This document shows positions 9,375-17,714 of a stretch of 43,722 bases of DNA, piece after piece. Source of the stretch: an uncultured Burkholderiales bacterium (GTDB taxonomy: Bacteria; Pseudomonadota; Gammaproteobacteria; Burkholderiales; Eutrophovitaceae); assembly GCA_951812315.1 (NCBI GenBank), contig CATOSA010000043.1, forward strand, positions 1 to 43,722, written 5' to 3'. Within the stretch, counting starts at the first letter, position 1. Each line of letters begins with the position of its first letter. The notes under the pieces are model-generated. The model saw nothing but the letters and a program-made list of their open reading frames with translations, made no database searches and was not told where the DNA came from. The translations under genes and the position numbers were made by a program.

Positions 9375-10022
9375 CTATCGATTTATGCGCTCTCGTTCTT
9401 CCTTCCTTGCGACAATGAATACTGCCTTGTTCCTGCCGGGCTGCCATTGGCGTTCAATCTTGAAACCGGCATCGGAAAAGCCAATCGTCAATTCCCGCGT
9501 TGTGAACACCTTGACCAGCGGCATCACTCCGAAGAATTGACCAACGGGTGCGGCAAGCTTGAAAAATTTCATTGAATCGCCAATACACGCGGTACTGGTC
9601 ACGAAGACACCGCCGGCTTTGAGCATGCGATGGACTCTGCCAATGACCGCCTGCCAGTCCGCAAGCAAATGCAACACACTGAGTGCCAGCACCGCATCGA
9701 CGGATTGATCGGGCACCTCGAGCTTGTCAATCGTTGTGCAGTCAAAGGTAATGTTCCTGATTCGCTGCGCCTCGGCATTGGCGCGGGCAATCTCGAGCAT
9801 TCGTGGCGAGATGTCGACCGCACGAATATGTTTCACGAACGGCGCATGCACAATGGCCGTGGACCCGGTTCCACAGCCCAGTTCCAGTACCGACATGTCT
9901 GGCCGCAAGTATTCTTGCGTTATATGTAATTTCTTCTGGTAAGCCGCTTCGTTCGCGATCGGCCGCTTTGAATAGCGTTTCGCATTTTTGTCCCAGAATT
10001 TCTCTGAAGAACCCATCGTCAT
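9375..10022 (-). CDS. Class I SAM-dependent methyltransferase
   Basis: The protein has the Rossmann-type methyltransferase motif I (VLELGCGTGS) binding S-adenosylmethionine, an acidic motif II (IRAVDISPRMLEIA), and later motifs DAVLALSVLHLL and MLKAGGVFVTSTAC. Length (215 residues from the ATG at 10022) is normal for the Methyltransf_11/25 type. An upstream GTG at 10052 is in frame; I prefer 10022 because of the ATG and the following MGSSEKFWDKNAKRYSK, which is the usual start of this subfamily. Acceptor substrate is unknown. Confidence 0.85.
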   Translation of the reverse strand: MTMGSSEKFWDKNAKRYSKRPIANEAAYQKKLHITQEYLRPDMSVLELGCGTGSTAIVHAPFVKHIRAVDISPRMLEIARANAEAQRIRNITFDCTTIDKLEVPDQSVDAVLALSVLHLLADWQAVIGRVHRMLKAGGVFVTSTACIGDSMKFFKLAAPVGQFFGVMPLVKVFTTRELTIGFSDAGFKIERQWQPGRNKAVFIVARKEERERINR

Positions 10023-10098
10023 TCCCGCAACTGCGTCATTGGTAGCGCGCACCGCACTATCAATCGCGCATCATGACCTAGCGCATTCCGGTCGGTTC

Positions 10099-10803
10099 TC
10101 AAATCGGTTCAATCAGACTTGCGTCGCTTTCTTTCGGGCGGTTGACGCGATCACTGACCGCGTAGTGTTCAAATTCCACAACCGCAGCTTCCTTCGCGAA
10201 TGCAATTGCCTCTTTCCCGTCAGTCAGGTCTTTGTCCAGCCATTGTGAATGCGCGTCGTCACTCAAAACTATGGGCATTCGATCGTGCACCTCTGCAATC
10301 GAGTCTGCTGCCTTGCGGGTGAGTATCGAGCAGGTAAGCTGCCATTCCCCGGAATCCGGCGCCCGCCAGTACGACATGAGCCCTGCAAAACAGGCGGGGC
10401 CGCCGCCGGGCAATCGAAGAAATTGCGGTTGCTTTGCCTTTTTGACTTCCCCCATGCGTTGATCGACACGATCAACCACTTGCCATTCATACCATCCGAG
10501 CGTCGGAATCAGGCACCGTCCTTTACTCAGTGGCGTACGCCACATCGGTTTGTTTGCGGCTTCTTCCGATCTGGCATTGTGTGTCAGTCGTGGCGGTTTA
10601 TCCTGCTTCCACCAATGGGGAATAAAGCCCCAACGCGCCAGCGCCATTTCCGTTCCGCCCTCATCTTCATCCGGGCGCAACAAGGGTACAGTCGAGGTCG
10701 GCACGACATTGAATTGCTGTGAGAACGGTGCAATATCGCGCGCATGCACGCTCCACGCGCGCTCAATCGCCGCCTGGTCAGGAGATACGTAACGGCCGCA
10801 CAT
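10099..10803 (-). CDS. SRAP domain protein (YedK/HMCES type), abasic-site DNA-protein crosslinking
   Basis: SRAP proteins shield abasic sites in single-stranded DNA by forming a thiazolidine link through Cys2. The start is placed at 10803, two codons after a further ATG, because it gives MCGRY with Cys2 exposed after Met removal. Other conserved active-site residues are present: Asn76 (HNARSE), Glu106 (GWYEWQ) and His173 (EVHDRMP). Length of 234 residues agrees with bacterial YedK. The gene stands alone, divergent from the lipocalin-like gene. Confidence 0.93.
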   Translation of the reverse strand: MCGRYVSPDQAAIERAWSVHARDIAPFSQQFNVVPTSTVPLLRPDEDEGGTEMALARWGFIPHWWKQDKPPRLTHNARSEEAANKPMWRTPLSKGRCLIPTLGWYEWQVVDRVDQRMGEVKKAKQPQFLRLPGGGPACFAGLMSYWRAPDSGEWQLTCSILTRKAADSIAEVHDRMPIVLSDDAHSQWLDKDLTDGKEAIAFAKEAAVVEFEHYAVSDRVNRPKESDASLIEPI

Positions 10804-11132
10804 ATCCAATCATCTCTTCGAGGTTCAACAGGATCGTCAGGCTGCAATTAGACCACCATTGGCGAACTCAAGACATAAAACCGTTCGCCAACGGAACAAA
10901 CACTCTCGCCCCTTCGGCACCGCAACGGTGCCTCATAATATGGTTCTTTGCAGACACGGCCTTGTTGACAGCGCCGCGAATGATTCCAGTTCCAGAAGCC
11001 TGGCGTTCTTGATCACTGATCGAGACGCCTCAACCACTATTCATGAAGGAAGTGTTCAATGATACTCACTGATATCGTACTCAGCCTGCGCAGTTTTAGC
11101 GAATGCAATGCGCTTGCGAGGAATTGCGCACC
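10804..11132. other. Divergent intergenic region, SRAP / lipocalin-like genes
   Basis: These 329 bases hold no supported gene. They separate two divergent genes and should carry both promoters, but I see no convincing -35/-10 pair or operator. Confidence 0.4.
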
Positions 11133-11585
11133 ATGACAGAAACTGAAAAATTCGCCGGCGCCTGGCGCCTGGTGTCTACCGAATTCCGCGAAGACGACGG
11201 CACACTCGGCGAGTCGCCCTATGGCACCGAATCACAGGGTCTGCTGATGTACGACACGCAGGGCAATATGTCGGCGCAGCTTGGGCAAGCGCATCGTGCA
11301 CCTTTCGCAATTGCCGACCGGAAGGCCGGCAGCCACGAGGAATTGAGAGCCGCGTTCGAAAGCTACCAGGCTTATTGCGGAAGTTACACCGTAGACGAAA
11401 GCGAGCAGGTGGTGGCCCACAAGGTCACGCTATCCCTGTTGCCGAACTGGGTCGGCAAGGAACAACGGCGCCACTACCAATTCACTGACGGAGGACTAGT
11501 CCTGCGCACGCCACCAATGGCCATCGGCGGTAAATCGCTGAACGGCAAATTGGTGTGGGAAAGAATCAGGCAGGCGCACGACTAG
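11133..11585 (+). CDS. Lipocalin-like domain protein
   Basis: The start at 11133 follows a GAGGA sequence 10 bases upstream and gives a 150-residue protein, MTETEKFAGAWRLVS. The opening 'GAWRLVS' strand, the GLLMYDTQGNMSAQL segment and the closing strands (SLNGKLVWERIR) match the lipocalin_5-like family of small single-domain beta barrels often found next to polyketide or small-molecule genes. No signal peptide is visible, so it is probably cytoplasmic. Ligand or enzymatic role is unknown. Confidence 0.8.
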   Translation: MTETEKFAGAWRLVSTEFREDDGTLGESPYGTESQGLLMYDTQGNMSAQLGQAHRAPFAIADRKAGSHEELRAAFESYQAYCGSYTVDESEQVVAHKVTLSLLPNWVGKEQRRHYQFTDGGLVLRTPPMAIGGKSLNGKLVWERIRQAHD

Positions 11586-11924
11586 GGATACCGCGCGCCG
11601 GCGAGTCTGCAGGCCATATCCCCTCTACGCAAGGCGGAACACACGACCACGCGCACCGGTGCGGCCCGCACTCAACCGATGGCAACATTCTTGCTTTTCG
11701 CACCATAGACCCCGGAGAACGTTCCCTCGTAGTCACTTCATCACCGGGAACTCCACGCGCCCTGACGATGATGTCAATCAGCCCACCGCATTCAACCATT
11801 CGCGCCAGTCAGCGCAGCCGGGCAAGGCTCGCATTCTTGCAGCTTCCAAAACCTGGCATCCCGGTGTCGAGCTTCAATTGGATCGATGCCAGGGTCCGCT
11901 GACGGTAAATTTCAGGAGCCACCA
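11586..11924. other. Intergenic stretch without recognised features
   Basis: In these 339 bases I see no protein-like frame, hairpin or RNA gene. The last 20 bases hold the AGGAG ribosome binding site of the next gene. Confidence 0.4.
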
Positions 11925-12914
11925 ATGAGTCGTATGCGATTTCTTTTCAACATTCGAATACCGGTGTTGCTTGCCAGCTTGTTCATCACGGTCCCGTGTG
12001 CGGCCGATTCGGTGCTGACGATACACGTCGACGGGTTCGAATCGAATGACGGGCTCGCACGCATCATTCTGCTTGATTCGCAGGCGAGTTATGACGGCGC
12101 TGCCCCACCTTTTCGCATCGTGAGTGGTCGAATTCGGGACGGGCGTGCGACCTGGTCCGTTTTCGATCTGCAAAAAGGCACATACGCGGCAATCGCGCAT
12201 CACGACCAGAACATTAACGACGAACTGGACCAGCCCTATTTTTCGCTTCCTCTGGAGCCTTACGGGTTTTCAAACAATGCATTCAAGACCCTCGGGATGC
12301 CGGATTTCGAAGCCGTCCAATTCAACGTTGTGGATGGGTTGAACACGCAGCGCATATCTGTCCAGCATAATCCGATTGCTGTCGCTCTACTTTCGATAAG
12401 GCCATACATCAATCTCATCGCGTTGACATTGATTCTTGTCCTGCCGTTGCTCATTTGCAGTGCTTTGCGCCCCTTGCTTGGCGCCTGGGCATCCGGCACG
12501 CGCCGGCTCGGGCGGTTTGGTCTCACCCTGATGTTGATGATGACGAGCAGCGCGCATTTCATCAGCCCCGAGCCCATGACAATGATGCTTCCCGACTGGG
12601 TTCCTGCACGCACAGCGTTGATCTATGCAACGGGCTTATTGGGCGTGGTGCTGGCGGCCGCTTTGTGGATTCGGGGTTCAACTCAAAAGGCCGGACTCGC
12701 CATCGCCCTGATGCTCGTTGCTTTCCTGCCGGCAAACATCTACGCCGCGCTGAACAGCGTGCCCTATGGAGGCGCCGAAATGGGACCGTCGTATCTTTTT
12801 GTTCGTGTCCCCTATCAGATCTTTCTGGTCTGGTGGACGCTATGGGCATGCGGATTGACCAGCAGCCTCAGGAACAATAACTGGAGATCATTGTTCCGGC
12901 CGAACCCGGCCTGA
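11925..12914 (+). CDS. DUF2141 domain fused to DoxX-like membrane domain
   Basis: The ATG at 11925 is preceded by AGGAG and gives 329 residues with a signal sequence (LLASLFITVPCAADS). Residues about 25-145 match DUF2141: a beta-rich periplasmic domain with GTYAAIAHHDQNINDELD followed by LEPYGFSNNA. Residues about 150-329 hold several transmembrane segments with DoxX-like features (SSAHFISPE, a membrane helix, then VAFLPANIYAALN). DUF2141 proteins are normally separate secreted proteins and DoxX-like proteins separate four-helix membrane proteins, so this looks like a natural fusion placing the DUF2141 domain in the periplasm on a membrane anchor. Function unknown; DoxX relatives link to quinone or thiosulfate redox chemistry in some organisms. 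Confidence 0.75.
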   Translation: MSRMRFLFNIRIPVLLASLFITVPCAADSVLTIHVDGFESNDGLARIILLDSQASYDGAAPPFRIVSGRIRDGRATWSVFDLQKGTYAAIAHHDQNINDELDQPYFSLPLEPYGFSNNAFKTLGMPDFEAVQFNVVDGLNTQRISVQHNPIAVALLSIRPYINLIALTLILVLPLLICSALRPLLGAWASGTRRLGRFGLTLMLMMTSSAHFISPEPMTMMLPDWVPARTALIYATGLLGVVLAAALWIRGSTQKAGLAIALMLVAFLPANIYAALNSVPYGGAEMGPSYLFVRVPYQIFLVWWTLWACGLTSSLRNNNWRSLFRPNPA

Positions 12915-12943
12915 ATTACCCACGCCCGTAGTGGCCTGGAAAC

Positions 12944-12979
12944 GGAACATCGGTGAAGCCCGTGTTTCACCGATGTTCC
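12944..12979. terminator. Strong hairpin between convergent genes, probable bidirectional terminator
   Basis: A perfect 14-bp stem (GGAACATCGGTGAA and its complement) encloses an 8-base loop. It lies 29 bases after the DUF2141-DoxX stop and 42 bases beyond the hemN stop on the other strand. The T tract is poor on both sides, so intrinsic termination is inferred from position and stem strength. Confidence 0.6.
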
Positions 12980-13391
12980 CTTGCATCGTTGCAGGTGAAT
13001 TATTCCTGGTCCAAAGGCTCGCTAGATGAGCCGCGAAAACCCCCTGGTTGCGGACTGTTGCAGGTAGCGGTCAAATACCGAACAAATATTTCGGATCAGC
13101 AACCTGCCTTTTGCCGTTACCCGCCAGCGACCCCTGCTCAATGCAACAAGGCCATCGCGCGCAAGGCAGTGAAGCTGGTCAATTTCGCCTGCAAAATAAT
13201 CGTCAAAGTGGATATCGAACCTGTCAGCCAGAGCGGCGCCGTCGAGTTCGTAGTGACAACTTAGCTGCTGGATAACTTCAGCGCGGATGCAATCGTCGTC
13301 GTTCATCGTCAGGCCGCGTTCAACCGGCAATGTGCCGGCATCAATGCATTCGTAATACTCGTCGAGCGATTTCGCATTCTGGTAGAAATTG

Positions 13392-13407
13392 TTTCCCGGT
13401 TTCCCGG
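13392..13407. repeat. 8-bp tandem duplication causing the hemN frameshift
   Basis: TTTCCCGG occurs twice in direct succession on the plus strand. Removing one copy restores the HemN frame exactly. Confidence 0.85.
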
Positions 13408-13929
13408 TTTGCCGATCGCGCTGACGCCCATTGAAACGAGGTCGCAGGCTACGTGCGTCGAGTAGCCATGGAAGTTGCGATGCAAACTCCGGTCGTGCTG
13501 AGCCTGAACCAGCGAATCGTGCGGCAACGCAAAGTGATCCATTCCAACATGCATATAGCCCGCTGCTGCAAGTGTGTCGATAGTCGCCGCGAGCATACGC
13601 AACTTCTGCTCAGGCGACGGTAGCGTTGTGGAGTCAATCTGGCGTTGCGGTTTGAAGCGCTCGGGCAGGTGCGCATAGTTGAATATTGACAGGCGATCAG
13701 GCTGCGCATCTCCGATGATGCGCCTGAGTGTTTTAACAAACCCTGTTTCATTCTGGTAGGGAAGGCCATAGATCAAGTCGACATTGACCGAATCTGCACC
13801 GGCATCGCGGCAAGCCTCAATAATTCGCCGCGTTTGTGCGAATGGTTGAATACGATTCACCGCGCGCTGTACTTTTTCATCAATATCCTGGACGCCGATA
13901 CTGAAGCGGTTGAATCCGAGGCCAGCAAT

Positions 13930-13971
13930 ATGATGAACGGCATCGGGGTCATGATGAACGGCATCGGGGTC
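13930..13971. repeat. 21-bp perfect tandem duplication inside hemN
   Basis: Two identical 21-base copies (13930-13950 and 13951-13971) encode DPDAVHH twice, between the ELDPRSV segment and GLGFNRFSIGVQD. Relatives have one such stretch there, so this is an in-frame insertion next to the active-site barrel. Confidence 0.85.
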
Positions 13972-14597
13972 GACCGAACGCGGATCGAGCTCGATTGAAT
14001 AGTCTCGATCAGGTGAATCAGATAGCGTAAAACACTCACGCAACGCCGTCATCAGATCACGCAATTGCGACGGACTGAGGAACGTTGGCGTGCCGCCACC
14101 CAGATGCAGCTGCACAACCTCGCGGTCCCGGTCATACAGCGCGCCGTGCAATTGAAACTCCCTGAACAAATAGTCGAGATAGATGGCGGCCCGCTTGCGA
14201 TTCTTGGTGACCACCTTGTTGCAGCCGCAGTAAAAACACACCGTATCGCAGAACGGAATGTGAATGTAAACCGATAGCGGATCCGGAATCAGCGCCTCAT
14301 TGGTCTCGCGCGCGGCACTGACGTAAGCATTGGCGTCAAACTCGGTCGTGAACTGGACAGCGGTCGGGTACGAGGTGTAGCGTGGCCCGTGACCGTCGTA
14401 GCGACGGATCAACCCGGCATCGAATACGGGGAAATGATTCAAGCTTGTGACAACAGCACTCATGTTTGCAATGCTGCCACGACCCGGAGACACGGCCACT
14501 GACGCAGATCAACAAAACCGCGGCCCGCCTAGAGATATCTGTTCGTTGCCTGATGATCACAATGAATTACGCGATTCTGCACGGCGGTCCAGCCCGA

Positions 14598-15395
14598 TCA
14601 CTGCATCACGGCACCGCCGTCGACGCGATATGACTGGCCGGTGATACAGTCGGCATCGGCACTGGCAAGAAACGAGGCCACGCCGGCAACATCGTCCGGG
14701 GTCTGGTGCCGACCCATCGGTACTGCGCTGGACCGTTCCTTCCAGACCGAGCCGAGCGGGCGCTGTTCATGCTCGCTCCACTCACGGTCAATCTGCTTCC
14801 ACATTTCAGTGTCTACTGGTCCGGGGCAGATGCTGTTCACCGTCAGTCGTGGCGCGAACTCAATTGCTGCCGTCTGTGTCACGTTAATTACGGTTGCCTT
14901 GCTCGCTGAATAAGCGCCCAGCATCGCGCGCCCTCCCCGGCCCGCGACCGACGCCATGTTGATGATTTTTCCGCACGGACGACCCTCGGCAAGCGGTGGC
15001 TGATCGAGCATTCTTCGCGCACCAGCCTGCAGTGTGAAAAACAATCCGCGCGCGTTCACGTTCTGGATGAAATCCCAGTCCTCCGGTGTCGTGTCCAGTA
15101 GCGTTCGAACCCTGATCACACCGGCATTGTTGACCAGGATATCAATCCGCCCGAAACGATCCACGATACGGTCGAACATGGCGGCACTCTGCGCCGTGTC
15201 ACACACATCCACGGCAAGCGCTTCTGATTCGACGCCAAGCTCGCGTACCTGCTCCGCTGTTGCACGTGCATTTGCCTCATTCACATCCGCCACGATGACG
15301 GTGGCGCCCTCGCGCGCATAACGCCGTGCAATTGCCGCACCGATGCCCCGGCCGGCGCCGGTAACAAGGGCAATGCATCCATCCAGTGTTTTCAT
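14598..15395 (-). CDS. Short-chain dehydrogenase/reductase (SDR)
   Basis: The 265-residue protein is a classical SDR. The NAD(P)-binding motif TGAGRGIG, an aspartate after strand 2 (VADVNEANA, suggesting NAD preference), NNAG, the catalytic serine in NMASVAGRGG and the YSASK pair are all present, as is the closing CITGQSYRVDGG. The subfamily resembles sorbitol, acetoin or 3-ketoacyl type dehydrogenases; the substrate is unknown. AAAGG precedes the ATG. Neighbouring genes do not indicate a pathway. Confidence 0.9.
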   Translation of the reverse strand: MKTLDGCIALVTGAGRGIGAAIARRYAREGATVIVADVNEANARATAEQVRELGVESEALAVDVCDTAQSAAMFDRIVDRFGRIDILVNNAGVIRVRTLLDTTPEDWDFIQNVNARGLFFTLQAGARRMLDQPPLAEGRPCGKIINMASVAGRGGRAMLGAYSASKATVINVTQTAAIEFAPRLTVNSICPGPVDTEMWKQIDREWSEHEQRPLGSVWKERSSAVPMGRHQTPDDVAGVASFLASADADCITGQSYRVDGGAVMQ

Positions 15396-15536
15396 TGTGT
15401 TGGCCTTTGGTTATTCACCCGCATAGTTTACGACCGAATATGCATTGCACACTTCCTCAGTTCGTTCGATCATTTTGGATCCGACGTAGCGACAGTCTCA
15501 ACGACCGCGACTGCCGGGCCAACCGAACCGATACAG

Positions 15537-16037
15537 TCACCAAACTTGCGAGCCCTCGTTTTGCATTAGACCCAATGCGTAAAGCAGAACCGCAAGCATG
15601 GCAGCTGCAGTCCTGACGTGGTTCCACTTTGTCCATTGAACAAGGTAGTGTTCCCACAAGCCTTTGGCGCTCGGCGCCGTTGCTGACGCAGCCGCCAAGC
15701 GGTTGTTTAACGGGACGTTGCCCAACACGGTAACGAGAAATGTGCCTGCGACGTAAGCCACGGCCCCGCTCAGAAAGAACATCGCCGAAGGCGTGTTCCA
15801 GCGGATCACCGCGAGCGCGATGATGCCAAGCGATAGCACTGCGGTTCCGATGAACGCAACGAGAAAGGAGCGGTTGATCACGACGACGTTGATTGACTGC
15901 ATTGCCCGAATACCCTCCGAAGAGGGTACACGTGCAAGGGCCTTCATGACGAAGCTGGAGAAGGCGAAGAACACGCCACCGACGAGCGCGGCGCCAAGCA
16001 ATGCGGCAGTAACGGTAACCACCATCAGCAGGTCCAT
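15537..16037 (-). CDS. DUF1772 (anthrone-oxygenase-like) membrane protein
   Basis: The 166-residue protein has four predicted membrane helices. It matches DUF1772: GVFFAFSSFVMKALAR near the N-terminus, IRAMQSINVVVINRSF, GNVPLNNRLA, and W..WNHVRT near the C-terminus. Eukaryotic relatives include anthrone oxygenases; bacterial members are mostly uncharacterised. The ATG at 16037 overlaps the stop of the preceding NmrA-like gene (TGATG), which implies translational coupling; a GTG one codon earlier is also possible. The pair is probably controlled by the divergent TetR gene. Confidence 0.85.
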   Translation of the reverse strand: MDLLMVVTVTAALLGAALVGGVFFAFSSFVMKALARVPSSEGIRAMQSINVVVINRSFLVAFIGTAVLSLGIIALAVIRWNTPSAMFFLSGAVAYVAGTFLVTVLGNVPLNNRLAAASATAPSAKGLWEHYLVQWTKWNHVRTAAAMLAVLLYALGLMQNEGSQVW

Positions 16038-16911
16038 CACGCAGCCTCGGTTAGCCGCGCGGGCGTCAAGTTCCAGACGCCAGATTCCGCGACTCTGCGC
16101 GTAAAAGTGCCGAAGTCAGTCGGCTCGCGGCCAAGAGCTCGTTGAACACCGTCGCAGATATTTGTGTTTCTGCCATCCAATACGGTGGCGAACAAATAGT
16201 CCAATAGCCAGGCTGTGTCCGCCGGCACACCTGCCTCAGCAATACCGGCAACAAACGCGTCATGCGGGATCTGAATGTACTGAATTTCGCGCCCGGCAGC
16301 GCGGCTGATTGCCGCAATCGCTTCGCTGAAAGTCAGCGCTTTCGGGCCGGTCACTTCATAGATCTGGCCCGCGTGACCATCATCGGTCAGCGCTGCAACC
16401 GCGACGTCGGCAATGCCGTCCACATCGACAAACGGCTCGGCGACGCCACCAGCTGGCAATGTAATCGCGCCTGCCAATACCATGTCGAGAAATTCGCCTT
16501 CGGAAAAGTTCTGGGCAAACCAGCTTGCGCGAACAATGGTCCATTCGATGCCCGAGTTCTGGACAATGCGTTCGCATCGCTGTGCCTCCTCCTCGCCTCG
16601 ACCGGACAGTAAAACCAGCTTCTTCACGCCCTGCTCCACGGCCTTTCCGACAAAAGCACGGATGGTTTCCGTCGCGCGGGGGATGGCAAGGTCCGGCGCA
16701 TAGCTGACGTACGCTGCCGTTACGCCATCGAGTACTGCGCTCCAGGTGCTCTGATCGCCCCAGTCAAAAGCCGGGTCGGCCCCCGGGACGCAACGCGCGC
16801 CGGAACGCCGTGTGCGGCGAGCCGCTCCACGATGCGGCGGCCGGTCTTACCGGTCGCGCCGGTAATTAGGGTGAGTTCGTTTGAATGGCTGATTTTGTTC
16901 ATGTCGCTCAT
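16037..16911 (-). pseudogene. NmrA-like NAD(P)-binding protein, single frameshift
   Basis: NmrA-like atypical SDRs bind NAD(P)H and either reduce quinones or sense redox state. The start at 16911 has AAGGAG upstream. The first frame reads LTLITGATGKTGRRIVERLAA, a Rossmann GxxGxxG, up to VASRG and then derails. The other frame begins ADPAFDWGDQSTWSAVLDG and runs through KKLVLLSGRGEEEAQRC and ASWFAQNFSEGEFLD to the stop at 16037. A run of five C at 16780-16784 (G on the coding strand) is one base short: with six, the protein is continuous at about 291 residues, normal for the family. The gene is coupled to DUF1772 and divergent from tetR. Sequencing error is a fair alternative to true loss. Confidence 0.85.
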
Positions 16912-16931
16912 GGTGATCTCCTTTGGTTTAC

Positions 16932-16961
16932 TTGACAATGTGTCAATTGACGCGGCGTCAA
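16932..16961. promoter_or_regulatory. Two abutting perfect 15-bp dyads, probable TetR operator
   Basis: TTGACAATGTGTCAA (16932-16946) is followed without gap by TTGACGCGGCGTCAA (16947-16961). Both are perfect 6-3-6 palindromes sharing TTGAC/GTCAA arms. They sit in the 71-base region between the divergent NmrA-like gene and tetR, where an autoregulating TetR repressor normally binds. The centre-to-centre distance of 15 bp suggests two dimers on overlapping or opposite faces. Binding is inferred from position and symmetry. Confidence 0.7.
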
Positions 16962-16982
16962 CTCTAAGATAAGGTTTACACC

Positions 16983-17585
16983 ATGTCAAGTGATAATACA
17001 GAAACACGCACAAAAATTCTGGACACGACTGTCCGCATGCTTGAAGAGCACGGCGGGCGCGGGGTCCGTATGGGGGATATCGCCAGGGCCACCGGAATTT
17101 CCCGGCAGGCGGTTTACCTGCACTTCGCCTCCCGAACCGAGCTATTGGTCGCGGCAACGCGATACCTTGACGAAAAACTAGACGTCGACCGTCGGCTCGC
17201 GCCGTCACGGGAAGCGACGTCCGGCGTCGAACGCCTGGCGCTATATATCGAAAGCTGGGCCCACTACATTCCGGAAATCTACGGCGTCGCCAAAGCACTC
17301 ATCCTCGCGCAGGATACTGACGAGGCGGCAGCGGCAGCCTGGGACGACCGCATGCAGGCCATGCGTGACGGTTGTCGAGCGGCGATTGAAGCACTGCATT
17401 CTGATGGCACACTTGCTTCGCAATGGACAACCAAAAAAGCGACAGACGCTTTATGGACAATGTTGTTGGTACCGAACTGGGAGAACCTCACGGTCAAATG
17501 CGGATGGTCAACGCGACAATACATACGCTGGATGACTATCGCGGCGCAGCGAACTTTTGTGGATGCACCAGATCCAACAGACTAG
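16983..17585 (+). CDS. TetR/AcrR family transcriptional regulator
   Basis: The 200-residue protein has the N-terminal TetR helix-turn-helix (ILDTTVRMLEEHG, then VRMGDIARATGISRQAVYLHF at about residues 28-48) and a variable helical ligand-binding domain. The spacing AAGG-TTTACACC-ATG supports the start. It is divergent from the NmrA-like/DUF1772 pair with two perfect dyads between, the classic arrangement of a local repressor. The inducer is unknown; given the NADPH-linked target a redox-active or aromatic compound is possible, but this is speculation. Confidence 0.9.
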   Translation: MSSDNTETRTKILDTTVRMLEEHGGRGVRMGDIARATGISRQAVYLHFASRTELLVAATRYLDEKLDVDRRLAPSREATSGVERLALYIESWAHYIPEIYGVAKALILAQDTDEAAAAAWDDRMQAMRDGCRAAIEALHSDGTLASQWTTKKATDALWTMLLVPNWENLTVKCGWSTRQYIRWMTIAAQRTFVDAPDPTD

Positions 17586-17714
17586 ATGCAGTTTCCTCCA
17601 GTTCAGTGCTGCCGGGATTGATCAGATTGTTGACGCCTCGCTTCATTTGTTAGCCCGTCTTGTGTCCGCTGTGTGTAACACAATGCGATTGAAGTTCTTG
17701 CTATAGTCGGCTCG

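Larger units (their letters stand above)
13022..14463 (-). pseudogene. hemN: Oxygen-independent coproporphyrinogen III oxidase, frameshifted
   Basis: HemN is the radical-SAM enzyme that decarboxylates coproporphyrinogen III in anaerobic haem synthesis. The N-terminal frame (start at 14463) has RRYDGHGPRYTSYPTA and the iron-sulfur ligands in HIPFCDTVCFYCGCN (CX3CX2C plus the HemN extra Cys), then GGGTPTFL. It leaves the family pattern after SMGVSAIGKPGN. The remainder lies in another frame and reads NNFYQNAKSLDEYY, then PVERGLTMNDDD, to a stop at 13022. The cause is an 8-bp tandem duplication at 13392-13407: with one copy the frame is continuous. A second, in-frame 21-bp duplication adds seven residues (DPDAVHH twice). 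As read, the product would lack about 120 C-terminal residues and carry a non-native tail. Confidence 0.9.
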
